Assembly (NCBI RefSeq): GCF_000177195.2
Contig: NC_015953.1
Span: 4,650,001 to 4,714,000, forward strand
DNA: 64,000 nucleotides
From: Streptomyces sp. SirexAA-E
GTDB taxonomy: Bacteria > Actinomycetota > Actinomycetes > Streptomycetales > Streptomycetaceae
Direction of reading: 5' to 3'
Position numbers and translations under genes: made by a program. Below the pieces are notes generated by a model. It was not told where the DNA came from. It ran no database searches and worked only from the letters and a program-made list of their open reading frames with translations. Numbering within the stretch: position 1 is the first letter of the stretch; each line of letters starts with the position of its first letter. This document shows, in pieces, positions 57,056 through 64,000 of this stretch.

Positions 57056-59461
57056 ATGTCCACCGTGGGGTCCACTTCTGATTTCGGCGGTTCCTGGCAG
57101 CCGCCTGTTGCCGGGCGCCGGGAGATGCCGCAACTGCTGCGCGTGTCCCGCGTCCTCGTCCACATCCTGTTCGCCGTCACGGTCCTCGGTGGTGTGGGCC
57201 TGCTCCTGACGGCGGCGAGTGTCGACGCCCTGGACGGCACCCTGCTCGCGCTCGCGCTGTACGGTGCCGCGCCCGGCGTCACCGGCTGGGTCCTGGCCCG
57301 CAGGGCGTGGACCGGCGGGGTGTGGGTGTGGCGCGGACTCGTCGGCGTCCAGGCGTGGCTGTTGCTCGGTGCGTTCTCCAGCCTGCGGGACGGCTCCCTG
57401 CGCGGGTTCACGCAGATGTTCCTGCCGCTGGTGATCCTGCTCTTCCTGAGCCGGGTGGAGAGCCGTCAGTGGTTCCGCCTGGACGTACGCGAGCGCGAGG
57501 TCCACGAACCGCCCCGGTTCTCACTGTCCCGGATGATCACGTGGCGCCGGGACCGGGGCCAGTCGACGGTGGAGTACGTCGGTCTGCTCACCCTGGTGGT
57601 GGCCATCATCCTGGCCCTCCTGCTGAGCGGTGTCGGAGGGCAGGTGGCCGACGGCTTCCGGTCCGCCGTCTGCGCGGTGACCGGCAGCGCGTGTCCCGGT
57701 ACGGGGGACGGGACCGAGGTGGCGGAGGCCGGCGGCGATGCGGCCGACGGCGGTGAGGACGGCGGGACCACCGGCGGCGGTGACTCGGGCAGCGCGGGTA
57801 CGAGCGGCGGGGGTGCGGACACCGGCGGGCCGTCGTCCGGCGGCTTGGACGGGGGTGCGTCGGGCGGCGGCGAAGGCACCGGCGGCAGCACAGGGGGCGC
57901 AGGCAGCACGGGAGGCACAGGCAGCACAGGAGACGCCGGTGGCGGCACCGGCGGCACGGAGACCGACCCCGTCAGCAGCCTGTGGGAGGAGACCGACGAG
58001 GACCGGAACGAGGCCGCCGAGGACGAGCCGGGCTGGGAGGACGACGAGGCGGAGGCCGGCGACGGGGACGACGAAGGGTGCTTCTCCGGTTTCGGCGCGT
58101 TCTTCTCGTGCGCCGGCGACCAGATCTCGCAGGTCGGAGGCGGCCTCTTCGTCGACGGGGTCTGGGGCGACCTCACCGGTATCTGGGACACGGTCACCGA
58201 TCTTCCCGGCACCTGGAACGGGCTGAAGGACTACGGGAGCTCCCTGGGCGACGCGTGGTCGGAGGGGACGAAGAACGCCGGTGAGAAGTGGGCCAAGGGC
58301 GACTACTGGGACGCCTTGACCGACTGGGGCGGGGCCTCGGTGGACACCGGGCTCACCGTCCTGGACGACATGTTCATCGGCGACGAGATCAAGGACCAGT
58401 GGAACAACGGCCAGAAGACCCGGGCCGTCACCGGCACCGTCTGGAACATCGGCTCGCTCATCATCCCCGGATACGGCGAGGCCAAGGTCGCCCAGAAGCT
58501 GGGCAAACTCGGCAAGCTGGGGAAGCTCGGCAAGCTGGGGAAGCTCGGCAAGCTCGGGGAGGCCGCCCAGAAAGCGGGCAAGGCCTCCGAGCGGGCGCGC
58601 AAGGCCGCCGAGAAGGGCGACGTGGCCGGGGCGAGGAAGGCCGCGGACGAAGCCCAGCGGCACGCCGACGACGCGGCCGAGAAGCTGGCCGACAAGGGCT
58701 GCCTGATCAGTTCCGGACCGCTCGGCGGGCAGCGGATCCCCCTCGGCTCCGGCGGCGGGCAGCGGATCCCCTCCGGTTCCGGCGGCGGGCAGCCGCCACC
58801 CGTGTACTCCGGCGGTCTCAACGCCGCGGCGCGCACCACCGTGGCGTACCGCGTCAACGGCACCCCGGTCGCCCTCTTCGCCGCGAAGGAGTGCGACGGG
58901 GTCAGCAAGGAGGAGGTCGAAGCCGCCGAGCAGGCGAAGAAGGACGCCGAGGCGGCCAAGGCGGCAGCCAAGGAGGCCAGCCGCAAGAAGGTCGCGAAGT
59001 GGTCGAAGCCTTCCTGGCACGGCGACCTGAAGAACCCGCGGAAGGGCTCCAAGGACCTGGGTGACGGACAGTGGAAGTCGAAGAAGTCCGTGGCGTACTG
59101 GCCCGGCACGGAGCGCTGGATGCGCTACCAGGAGCAGGTCTCCGGGGTGAAGCGGGGCAAGGAGTACGCGGTGAAGGACCCGCGTACCGGCCGGGACGTC
59201 GACTTCGACGGCTGGGACTCCGCGACCCAGACGTACAAGGAGGCCAAGTTCGGCTACGGCAGGAAGGTGCGCGCCGACGGCACCCTCGAACCGGGACAGG
59301 CGGCGAAGTTCGTCGAGCAGGCACAGCGCCAGCTGCGTGCCGCCGGGGGCAAGCCGGTCGAATGGAACTTCTCCAACAAGAAGGTCGCCGACGCGGCACA
59401 GAAAGCGTTCGACGACGCGGACGTGGACGTGATCGTGAAGCACACTGCGGTAGAGAAGTAG
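57056..59461 (+). CDS. Pilin-module polymorphic toxin with Tox-REase-5 nuclease domain
   Basis: An 801-residue protein. Residues 33-132 form four membrane helices. A class III pilin signal then follows: RDRG|QSTVEY with Gly168, Glu173 (+5) and Tyr174, a hydrophobic stretch and GVGGQVADGFRSAV, as in the protein at 42381. A Gly/Ser/Thr-rich linker covers about 215-302. After an acidic part and a pre-toxin region come seven KLG repeats (481-501) and a helical Ala/Lys segment. The C-terminal 120 residues match restriction-endonuclease-fold toxin 5: WMRYQEQVSG, VDFDGWD (Asp716/718) and YKEAKFGY (Glu729, Lys731), a PD-(D/E)xK site. The ATG at 57056 has GAGG upstream. Export by the neighbouring pilus machine is inferred. 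Confidence 0.85.
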   Translation: MSTVGSTSDFGGSWQPPVAGRREMPQLLRVSRVLVHILFAVTVLGGVGLLLTAASVDALDGTLLALALYGAAPGVTGWVLARRAWTGGVWVWRGLVGVQAWLLLGAFSSLRDGSLRGFTQMFLPLVILLFLSRVESRQWFRLDVREREVHEPPRFSLSRMITWRRDRGQSTVEYVGLLTLVVAIILALLLSGVGGQVADGFRSAVCAVTGSACPGTGDGTEVAEAGGDAADGGEDGGTTGGGDSGSAGTSGGGADTGGPSSGGLDGGASGGGEGTGGSTGGAGSTGGTGSTGDAGGGTGGTETDPVSSLWEETDEDRNEAAEDEPGWEDDEAEAGDGDDEGCFSGFGAFFSCAGDQISQVGGGLFVDGVWGDLTGIWDTVTDLPGTWNGLKDYGSSLGDAWSEGTKNAGEKWAKGDYWDALTDWGGASVDTGLTVLDDMFIGDEIKDQWNNGQKTRAVTGTVWNIGSLIIPGYGEAKVAQKLGKLGKLGKLGKLGKLGKLGEAAQKAGKASERARKAAEKGDVAGARKAADEAQRHADDAAEKLADKGCLISSGPLGGQRIPLGSGGGQRIPSGSGGGQPPPVYSGGLNAAARTTVAYRVNGTPVALFAAKECDGVSKEEVEAAEQAKKDAEAAKAAAKEASRKKVAKWSKPSWHGDLKNPRKGSKDLGDGQWKSKKSVAYWPGTERWMRYQEQVSGVKRGKEYAVKDPRTGRDVDFDGWDSATQTYKEAKFGYGRKVRADGTLEPGQAAKFVEQAQRQLRAAGGKPVEWNFSNKKVADAAQKAFDDADVDVIVKHTAVEK
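58496..58558 (+). repeat. Seven KLG codon repeats inside the toxin gene
   Basis: Seven 9-bp units encode Lys-Leu-Gly (residues 481-501), with alternating synonymous codons (CTG/CTC, GGC/GGG). The tract is amphipathic and basic. It lies between the pre-toxin region and the Ala/Lys helix. Confidence 0.95.
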
Positions 59462-59494
59462 TGGCAGCGGACGCACGAGGGCGGAGAGACGCGC

Positions 59495-60229
59495 ATGTCC
59501 GGCGAATTGGTAGTGAAGGTGTCCTGGGGCCCCCGCCCCGAGTCCCCCCTGGAACTGGCGGAACGCTGGACGGCGACGCTCGGCCGGCTGACGGAGCTGT
59601 CGGCCGGGAAGCCCGTCGTCTGGCGCCGGGACGTGGACGGCGGGGGCGTGGGTGACCTCGTCCCGGAGAAGGCCGAGGACTTCGCCGCCGTCGTCGAGGC
59701 CGGAGGACCGGAGGAGGACGCCGACATCATCGGCTGGTCGGCCGCCGTCGTCGGACGGTGGCCGGACGGCGGATACGCGTACGTCAGGGCCAAGGGCGGA
59801 GGCAGCGACGAGTACACGCCGTTCACCGCGACGCTGCAGCTGTTCCCGGCGCCGGAGCTCGGATCGGCGGTGGGAGCCGGCTCGGCCGCACCGTTCAGCG
59901 ACCGGTTGCCCGAGGCACTCGCCGCCTTCGCCGAGTGCTGGGAGCCGGACACGGGGCTGACGTACGACCGCGAGCTGTTCCGCACGGTCAAGGCCGCCTT
60001 CGGCCTCCGTAACTCGCAGCCGCGCTGCGGCTGGTCGACGTACCTCTCCGCGAACCGAGCCGCCCTCGTGCCCGAGGAGCTGCCCGGCCCGCGTCACGCC
60101 ACGGCGGACGGCGGGCTGGTGCTGAACGCCGGGCACTCCACGGAAGCGGTCATGGCCGCGCACCGGATCCTCACCGACGCGGGCGCGCTGGAACCCCTGC
60201 CCGTACCGGCACCGCGGCCCACGTGGTGA
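59495..60229 (+). CDS. Imm52-like immunity protein
   Basis: A 244-residue cytosolic protein. The N-terminal SWGPRPESPLELAERWTATL and later ELSAGKPVVWRRD resemble the start of the Imm52 family, which is known from loci with Tox-REase-5 toxins. It starts 33 bases after the toxin stop with GGCGGAGAG upstream, the usual toxin-immunity order. It should bind and block the nuclease domain in the producing cell. Family assignment is by motif memory, not by search. Confidence 0.75.
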   Translation: MSGELVVKVSWGPRPESPLELAERWTATLGRLTELSAGKPVVWRRDVDGGGVGDLVPEKAEDFAAVVEAGGPEEDADIIGWSAAVVGRWPDGGYAYVRAKGGGSDEYTPFTATLQLFPAPELGSAVGAGSAAPFSDRLPEALAAFAECWEPDTGLTYDRELFRTVKAAFGLRNSQPRCGWSTYLSANRAALVPEELPGPRHATADGGLVLNAGHSTEAVMAAHRILTDAGALEPLPVPAPRPTW

Positions 60230-60711
60230 GCGGGGCCCCGGAGTTCACGGCCAGGGTCAGCGGTGACGTCGCGGCGATCGAGGCTCTGCGCACGGGCCCG
60301 TACACGCCTCCGTGGGCGGGCTGCGCGGATCCGGGCCGCTCGGCCGCCGGTCAGGACTACGCGATCGTCGCCCTCCGGACCAGCCAGGACTTCTACGCCG
60401 CCGGGGACGACGGTGAGAACGTGGGCGCGGCGTACGAGGCGTTCGAGACCGAACGCTGGGGTGTGGTCCTCGCGCTGGACGAGCGCTGGGGGCCGCACCG
60501 CCCGCTCGCCCTGGACGCGTACGCCGAACAGGACGAGGAGGGCACGCCGGTACCCCCGTTCTGTGCGGGGCTCTTCGAGCTGGGGTACTACGGCGACCTA
60601 CAGGTCTGGCACGTGGACGGGCGCGAGGTCGGGGTCGGCGTCGGGCAGATGGACCAGGAGGAGCCGGTCGTGCTCTTCGTCCTCGTCACGGCATCGACGC
60701 CCGTCGGGTAG
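60226..60711 (+). CDS. Unknown acidic protein in the toxin/immunity locus
   Basis: A 161-residue acidic cytosolic protein (TARVSGDVAAIEALRTG, YEAFETERWGVVLALDERWG, QVWHVDGREVGVGVGQ). No family recognised. The GTG at 60226 overlaps the immunity gene stop by four bases; a GTG one codon earlier is possible. Its position and size suit a second immunity protein (poly-immunity locus). Confidence 0.7.
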   Translation: MSGAPEFTARVSGDVAAIEALRTGPYTPPWAGCADPGRSAAGQDYAIVALRTSQDFYAAGDDGENVGAAYEAFETERWGVVLALDERWGPHRPLALDAYAEQDEEGTPVPPFCAGLFELGYYGDLQVWHVDGREVGVGVGQMDQEEPVVLFVLVTASTPVG

Positions 60712-60719
60712 AAGCCCCG

Positions 60720-60745
60720 GTCCCGCCTTGCCCTCCCGGCGGGAC
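60720..60745 (+). terminator. Hairpin after the toxin/immunity unit
   Basis: GTCCCGCC (60720-60727) pairs with GGCGGGAC (60738-60745), with a 10-base loop and further partial pairing outside. It is nine bases after the stop. Confidence 0.6.
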
Positions 60746-60760
60746 GGTTGGGGCCGCCGA

Positions 60761-60776
60761 TGGGCCCCTGGGCCCA
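60761..60776. promoter_or_regulatory. Perfect GGGCCC palindrome before the last unknown gene (site 4)
   Basis: TGGGCCC-CT-GGGCCCA is the second perfect copy of the 16-bp palindrome, 166 bases upstream of the gene at 60943 and 34 bases before the 8-bp tandem repeat. Confidence 0.65.
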
Positions 60777-60810
60777 CGCACCCGCGAGGGGCTCCTGCGT
60801 ACGCTCGCCG

Positions 60811-60898
60811 GTGAATCGGTGAATCGGTGAATCGGTGAATCGGTGAATCGGTGAATCGGTGAATCGGTGAATCGGTGAATCGGCGAACCGGCGAACCG
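60811..60898. repeat. 8-bp tandem repeat array (VNTR)
   Basis: Nine exact GTGAATCG units (60811-60882) are followed by two GCGAACCG variants (60883-60898). The array lies between the GGGCCC palindrome and the start of the next gene (44 bases after the array). Unit number can vary by slippage and would change promoter spacing. Confidence 0.97.
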
Positions 60899-60942
60899 GT
60901 GCCGGACGGCGTGTGCGCGCGGAGATGGGGTGAGGCGTTCCG

Positions 60943-61548
60943 ATGGGTCCCGGCTTCTTCCACTCGTACCACCTGGGCTGGACCCGGGCGGACGCCCTGA
61001 CCCTGCTCGCCGACCTCGAAGCGGCGGGCCTGCGGATCGCGCACCCGGTCACCGGGCGCGTCCTGCTCGACAGCCACGACCCCTCCTCGCCGAAGGGCAC
61101 GGGCGGGACCCGGTCCGTGGTGACGCGGGAGCAGTTCCTCTCCCTGTCCGGGCTGGAACGGCTCCCCGCGGTCGGGGTGCGCCTGTGGGTCCGCCCCGAC
61201 CTGGACGTGCTGATGCGGATACGGCGGGCGGGGGACCGCGCCGTGGCAGTCGAGTTCGGGCTCGGCGGACTCCCCGTACCGGAGCGGGAGCGAGCCGTAC
61301 GGGCCATCCGGCTCACCGTCGGGCGGGCGTCCGTCCTGTGCATCGGGTTCGTCCTCGACCGTACGGGTGTGAGCACCGGCGCCGACTGGGACGGCCTGGT
61401 CGTCGCCGGGACGGCGCTCCTGGACGGCTGGCCCGACGCCGTCGCCGTACGGGAGGACATCGCAGCCCGGCACCCGCAGCTCGCCGCGCTGGAATCCGTG
61501 GACCGGTCGCCCTGGCGTGTCTTCGGGAGCGCGGCTCTCAGCGTCTGA
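60943..61548 (+). CDS. Unknown protein, last gene of the toxin locus
   Basis: A 201-residue cytosolic protein (FFHSYHLGWTRADALTLLADL, LPAVGVRLWVRPDLDVLMRI, AARHPQLAALESVDRSPW). No family recognised. The fold looks alpha/beta. It is behind a perfect GGGCCC palindrome and an 8-bp repeat array, so it may be an additional immunity or regulatory gene of the toxin system. The ATG at 60943 has only a weak GGGGTGAGG-like site upstream. Confidence 0.72.
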   Translation: MGPGFFHSYHLGWTRADALTLLADLEAAGLRIAHPVTGRVLLDSHDPSSPKGTGGTRSVVTREQFLSLSGLERLPAVGVRLWVRPDLDVLMRIRRAGDRAVAVEFGLGGLPVPERERAVRAIRLTVGRASVLCIGFVLDRTGVSTGADWDGLVVAGTALLDGWPDAVAVREDIAARHPQLAALESVDRSPWRVFGSAALSV

Positions 61549-61565
61549 CACCCCGCCGCGGGGTG
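61549..61565 (+). terminator. Short hairpin after the unknown gene
   Basis: CACCCC-GCCGC-GGGGTG, a 6-bp perfect stem right at the end of the coding region. Confidence 0.45.
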
Positions 61566-61638
61566 AGCCCGGAGGTACAGCCGCGCACGAGCACCGGGTC
61601 CGGCCCCTCCCGGCCCGTGCGCCACAATGGGCGCACGA

Positions 61639-61787
61639 GGCGACGGGGATCAGGAAGCCGGTGCGAGTCCGGCGCGGTCCCGCCACTGTGACCGGGGAGC
61701 GGTCCTCCCGCATGCCACCGTCCGCAGCCGCGGACGGGAAGGCGGAGGAGAGCGACGATCCGGGAGCCAGGAGACTGACCCGTCGCC
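61639..61787 (+). ncRNA. Cobalamin (AdoCbl) riboswitch
   Basis: The conserved core GTGCGAGTCC and CCCGCCACTGTG-ACCGGGGAG (61661-61699) and the B12-box AGCCAGGAGACTGACC (61765-61780) are present. The P1 stem GGCGACGGG (61639-61647) pairs perfectly with CCCGTCGCC (61779-61787). It lies 43 bases before the GTG of the substrate-binding protein. High cobalamin should reduce expression of the transporter. Confidence 0.93.
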
Positions 61788-61829
61788 GGTCCGACAGCAG
61801 GGGCGAGGAAACCCCGGAGAGGATCGACT

Positions 61830-63410
61830 GTGACGACGCATGCCCGGACGGAGCCGCCCCGTCGGCCGGAGCTCGGCAATCGCGCGGAACCCGGCAGGCG
61901 GAGCGTGCTGGCCGCCGGAGGCGCCCTGGCGCTGGCCGCGTCCGGCCTGCTCGCGGGTTGCGGCGGGGACAGCAAGGACGGCGGAGGCGGCGACCGTTTC
62001 CGCGCCGCCTTCACGGCCGGCGGTTCGCAGGAGACCCTCGACCCCCACGTCGCCCCGAACTTCGTCGACCAGGCCCGCGCCAAGGCCCTGTACGACACAC
62101 TCGGCACGTACGCGGACGACATGTCCGTCCGTGCGCGGCTCGCCGAGTCCTGGGAGAGCGACACCTCCGGCACCCGGTGGCGCATACGTCTGCGTACGGC
62201 CGCGTTCCACGACGGGGCACCGGTCACCGCGAAGGACGTCCTCTACAGCTACCGCCGGGCCGCCGACCCCGCCACCGGTTCCCCTTCGCAGGTCCTGCTC
62301 TCGGCGATCGACTTCGACGCCTCCAGGGCGGACGGCGAACGCTCCCTCGTCCTCGTGCTGAAAGCCCCCGACTTCGAGTTCCCCACCGTCCTCGCCGGCC
62401 CCGGCACCGAGATCATCCCCGACGGGACGAAGGACTTCCGTGAGCCCGTCGGCTCCGGGCCCTTCACCTACGTCTCCTTCACCCCCGGCGGCACCGCCCG
62501 CTACCGGCGCTGGGCCGACCACTGGGACGGCGCCCCGCACATAGCCGAGCTGGAGATCGTCCCCGCGAACGAGGAGTCAGCGCGGCTCAACGCCCTGCTG
62601 TCCGGACAGGTCCACTACGCCGCCGACATGGCCGGCGCCTCCGTGGAGCGGCTGAAGAAGGAGGGCTCGACCCGGCTGCTGACCGCGCGGCGGGCCACCG
62701 CTCAGCAGCTGCTGCTGCGCATCGGCCGCAAGCCGTTCGACGACCCGCGGCTGGTGCGGGCCGTGCAGCTGGGGATCGACCGGGAGGCGCTCGTCCGGGT
62801 CGCGCTGGCCGGACACGGCGAGGTCGGCAACGACCTGTTCGGGATGGGCCTGCGCGGCTACCCGGAGGACCTGGCACCCCGCGAGCGTGACGTGGACGAG
62901 GCGCGGAAACTGGTGAAGGAGGCCGGTGCGCGGGGGCTGCGCATCACCGTGGAGACCAGCTCCGTCGACGCCGCGTGGGAGCCGGCCGCCGACCTGATGG
63001 CACGCCAGCTGGCCGAGGTCGGGCTGAAGCTGACCGCCAACACCCGCGCCTCCAGCACCTATTTCAGCGAGATCAAGACCAAGGGCGTCGCCGCCTACAA
63101 CACCACCTCGACCCTGCCCGTGTCCGACTTCCTCCAGCAACGGGTCCGCGGTGGAGCGGCCCGCAACCAGACGCAGTACGCGTCCAAGGAGTTCGACGCG
63201 CTCCTGGACCGCGCCCGCACCACCCGCGACGAGCAGGACCGGCTTGCGCTGCTCACCCGGGCCCAGAAGATCGCCCGGGACGGGTCCGGGCTGCTGGTGT
63301 GGGCGTTCTCCGACGCCAACGACGCCATCGGCCCCTCCGTCGAAGGCCTGCGCGCCGCACCGCCGAACTCGCACGACTGGGCCCGGTTCGACCGGGTCCG
63401 CGTCGGCTGA
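61830..63410 (+). CDS. ABC transporter substrate-binding protein, family 5 (peptide/nickel type)
   Basis: A 526-residue exported lipoprotein. The twin-arginine-like start PGRRSVLAAGGALALAASG leads to the lipobox LLAGC (Cys about residue 44). SBP_bac_5 features: ETLDPHVAPNFVDQARAKALYD, WRIRLRTAAFHDGAPVTAKDV and the terminal GPSVEGLRAAPPN. Such proteins bind oligopeptides, nickel, or metal chelates. With a cobalamin riboswitch upstream, a cobalt or corrinoid-precursor ligand is plausible. The GTG at 61830 follows GGAGAGG. Confidence 0.9.
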   Translation: MTTHARTEPPRRPELGNRAEPGRRSVLAAGGALALAASGLLAGCGGDSKDGGGGDRFRAAFTAGGSQETLDPHVAPNFVDQARAKALYDTLGTYADDMSVRARLAESWESDTSGTRWRIRLRTAAFHDGAPVTAKDVLYSYRRAADPATGSPSQVLLSAIDFDASRADGERSLVLVLKAPDFEFPTVLAGPGTEIIPDGTKDFREPVGSGPFTYVSFTPGGTARYRRWADHWDGAPHIAELEIVPANEESARLNALLSGQVHYAADMAGASVERLKKEGSTRLLTARRATAQQLLLRIGRKPFDDPRLVRAVQLGIDREALVRVALAGHGEVGNDLFGMGLRGYPEDLAPRERDVDEARKLVKEAGARGLRITVETSSVDAAWEPAADLMARQLAEVGLKLTANTRASSTYFSEIKTKGVAAYNTTSTLPVSDFLQQRVRGGAARNQTQYASKEFDALLDRARTTRDEQDRLALLTRAQKIARDGSGLLVWAFSDANDAIGPSVEGLRAAPPNSHDWARFDRVRVG

Positions 63411-63411
63411 C

Positions 63412-64000
63412 GTGCGTGCGTACCTCCTGCGGCGCTCCCTGCTGGCGGTCCTCCAGTGCCTGGTCGTCCTGGTCGCCGTGTTCGCCGTCGGTGCGCTGCT
63501 GCCCGGCGACACGGCCGATGTGCTGCGCGGCGAACTCGGCACGCCCGAACAGGTGGCGGCGCTCCGCACGCGGCTGGGGCTGGACGAGCCGGCCTGGTCC
63601 CGCTTCGGGCACTGGCTCGGCGGCCTGTTCACCGGCCACCTCGGGAACTCCCTGACGACCGGTCTGCCCGTGGGCGACGACATCGGGCGCCGCATCGGCG
63701 TGACGCTGCTGCTGGGCGTGCCGGCGCTGGTGCTGGTCACGGTACTGGCACCGCTGCTGGGCACGGTGTCCGGACTCCGGGAGGGCAGCCGTCTGGACCG
63801 GACGCTGAACGCGGCGACCGTCGTGCTGCACGCCGTCCCCGAGTTCGTACTCGGGCTGCTGCTGGTGGCCTCGGTGTCACTGGCGGCCGGACTGCTGCCG
63901 GCCACCGCCATCGGCATGGACACGGAGGCGCTGCTGGCGCAGCCGGCGGTGCTGGTGCTGCCGGTCACCGTACTGACGGCTCGTCACCTCTGTGACCTGG
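63412..64000 (+). CDS. ABC transporter permease DppB-type, 5' part
   Basis: The first 196 codons of an integral membrane protein, running off the window end. The N-terminal helix (LLAVLQCLVVLVAVFAVGALLPG) and the periplasmic loop with TPEQVAALRTRLGLDEPAWSRF are standard for DppB/OppB/NikB. LLLGVPALVLVTVLAPLLGT is the next helix, and HAVPEFVLGLLL lies before the expected permease motif. The GTG at 63412 lies one base after the substrate-binding protein stop, so both belong to one operon. Confidence 0.93.
   Translation, partial: MRAYLLRRSLLAVLQCLVVLVAVFAVGALLPGDTADVLRGELGTPEQVAALRTRLGLDEPAWSRFGHWLGGLFTGHLGNSLTTGLPVGDDIGRRIGVTLLLGVPALVLVTVLAPLLGTVSGLREGSRLDRTLNAATVVLHAVPEFVLGLLLVASVSLAAGLLPATAIGMDTEALLAQPAVLVLPVTVLTARHLCDL

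Noticed and set aside
57521-60163. Long minus-strand frame opposite the toxin and immunity genes
   Set aside because: It has no recognisable domain and mirrors the repeats of the toxin gene. It is a shadow frame.
60778-60900. The 8-bp array as a CRISPR array
   Set aside because: Units are contiguous with no spacers, and no cas genes are present. It is a simple tandem repeat.
1-64000. Secondary-metabolite biosynthetic cluster
   Set aside because: No PKS, NRPS, terpene synthase or RiPP precursor was seen. The drug exporter, nat and regulators are scattered single functions.

Overview
The window is chromosomal DNA from a high-GC actinomycete, almost certainly a Streptomyces or close relative. 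The evidence is pervasive G/C third codon positions, frequent GTG/TTG starts with ATGA/GTGA overlaps, a mycothiol amidase (mca), a GTP-type PEP carboxykinase, an XRE-DUF397 plus RsbW-like ATPase cluster, a DasR-type box in front of a chitinase, and no tRNA or rRNA gene that I could see.

Positions 1-29400 are mostly core and house-keeping genes: the 3' part of metB, a MarR regulator, threonine dehydratase, a DrrAB-type ABC exporter, greA, a DUF4307 protein, mca, a large NB-ARC/TPR protein, a DUF255 thioredoxin-like protein, a hemolysin-III membrane protein, pckG, an alanine-type aminotransferase and an arylamine N-acetyltransferase. Small regulator/enzyme pairs with palindromic operators are interleaved. 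An accessory patch at 10.6-14.8 kb holds a broken sigma-factor gene, a probable transposase scrap, a recombinase-like protein without the usual serine, and a WhiJ-type XRE/DUF397/ATPase cluster.

At 29.4-30.9 kb a 1.14-kb cassette (the C-terminal part of an alpha/beta-hydrolase effector plus a small lipoprotein) is bracketed by a 138-bp direct duplication of the end of the neighbouring amidohydrolase gene. From 30.8 to 37.8 kb lies a catabolic locus: D-aminoacylase, D-amino-acid deaminase, KDG-type sugar kinase, IclR regulator, RidA and a GntP permease. An Nramp-related transporter without the metal motif and a secreted GH18 chitinase follow.

Positions 41.7-61.5 kb form the most interesting region, a complete Tad/Flp-type pilus assembly locus apart from its prepilin peptidase. 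It contains CpaB, CpaE, two TadE-like proteins, CpaF, TadB, TadC, a histidine kinase with its LuxR-type response regulator, an Flp pilin, a TadG-like protein, a lipoprotein and an OmpA-domain protein. It is flanked by two oversized proteins carrying the same class III pilin-like segment (G|xxxxEY followed by a hydrophobic stretch and GVGGxxAxxFRxAV). One is a 520-residue protein with an EF-hand-like loop, transcribed divergently. The other is an 801-residue protein with a Gly-rich linker, KLG repeats and a C-terminal Tox-REase-5 nuclease domain, followed by an Imm52-like immunity gene and two unknown genes. A 16-bp palindrome, TGGGCCC-N2-GGGCCCA or a degenerate form of it, sits in front of the giant pilin-like gene, the Flp operon, the toxin gene and the last unknown gene. 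I read this as a co-regulated system in which the pilus machinery may display or export pilin-fused toxins. That is inference from layout and motifs. An 8-bp tandem repeat (9 perfect plus 2 variant units) lies in front of the last unknown gene.

The window ends with a cobalamin riboswitch controlling a Tat/lipoprotein substrate-binding protein and the start of a DppB-type permease.
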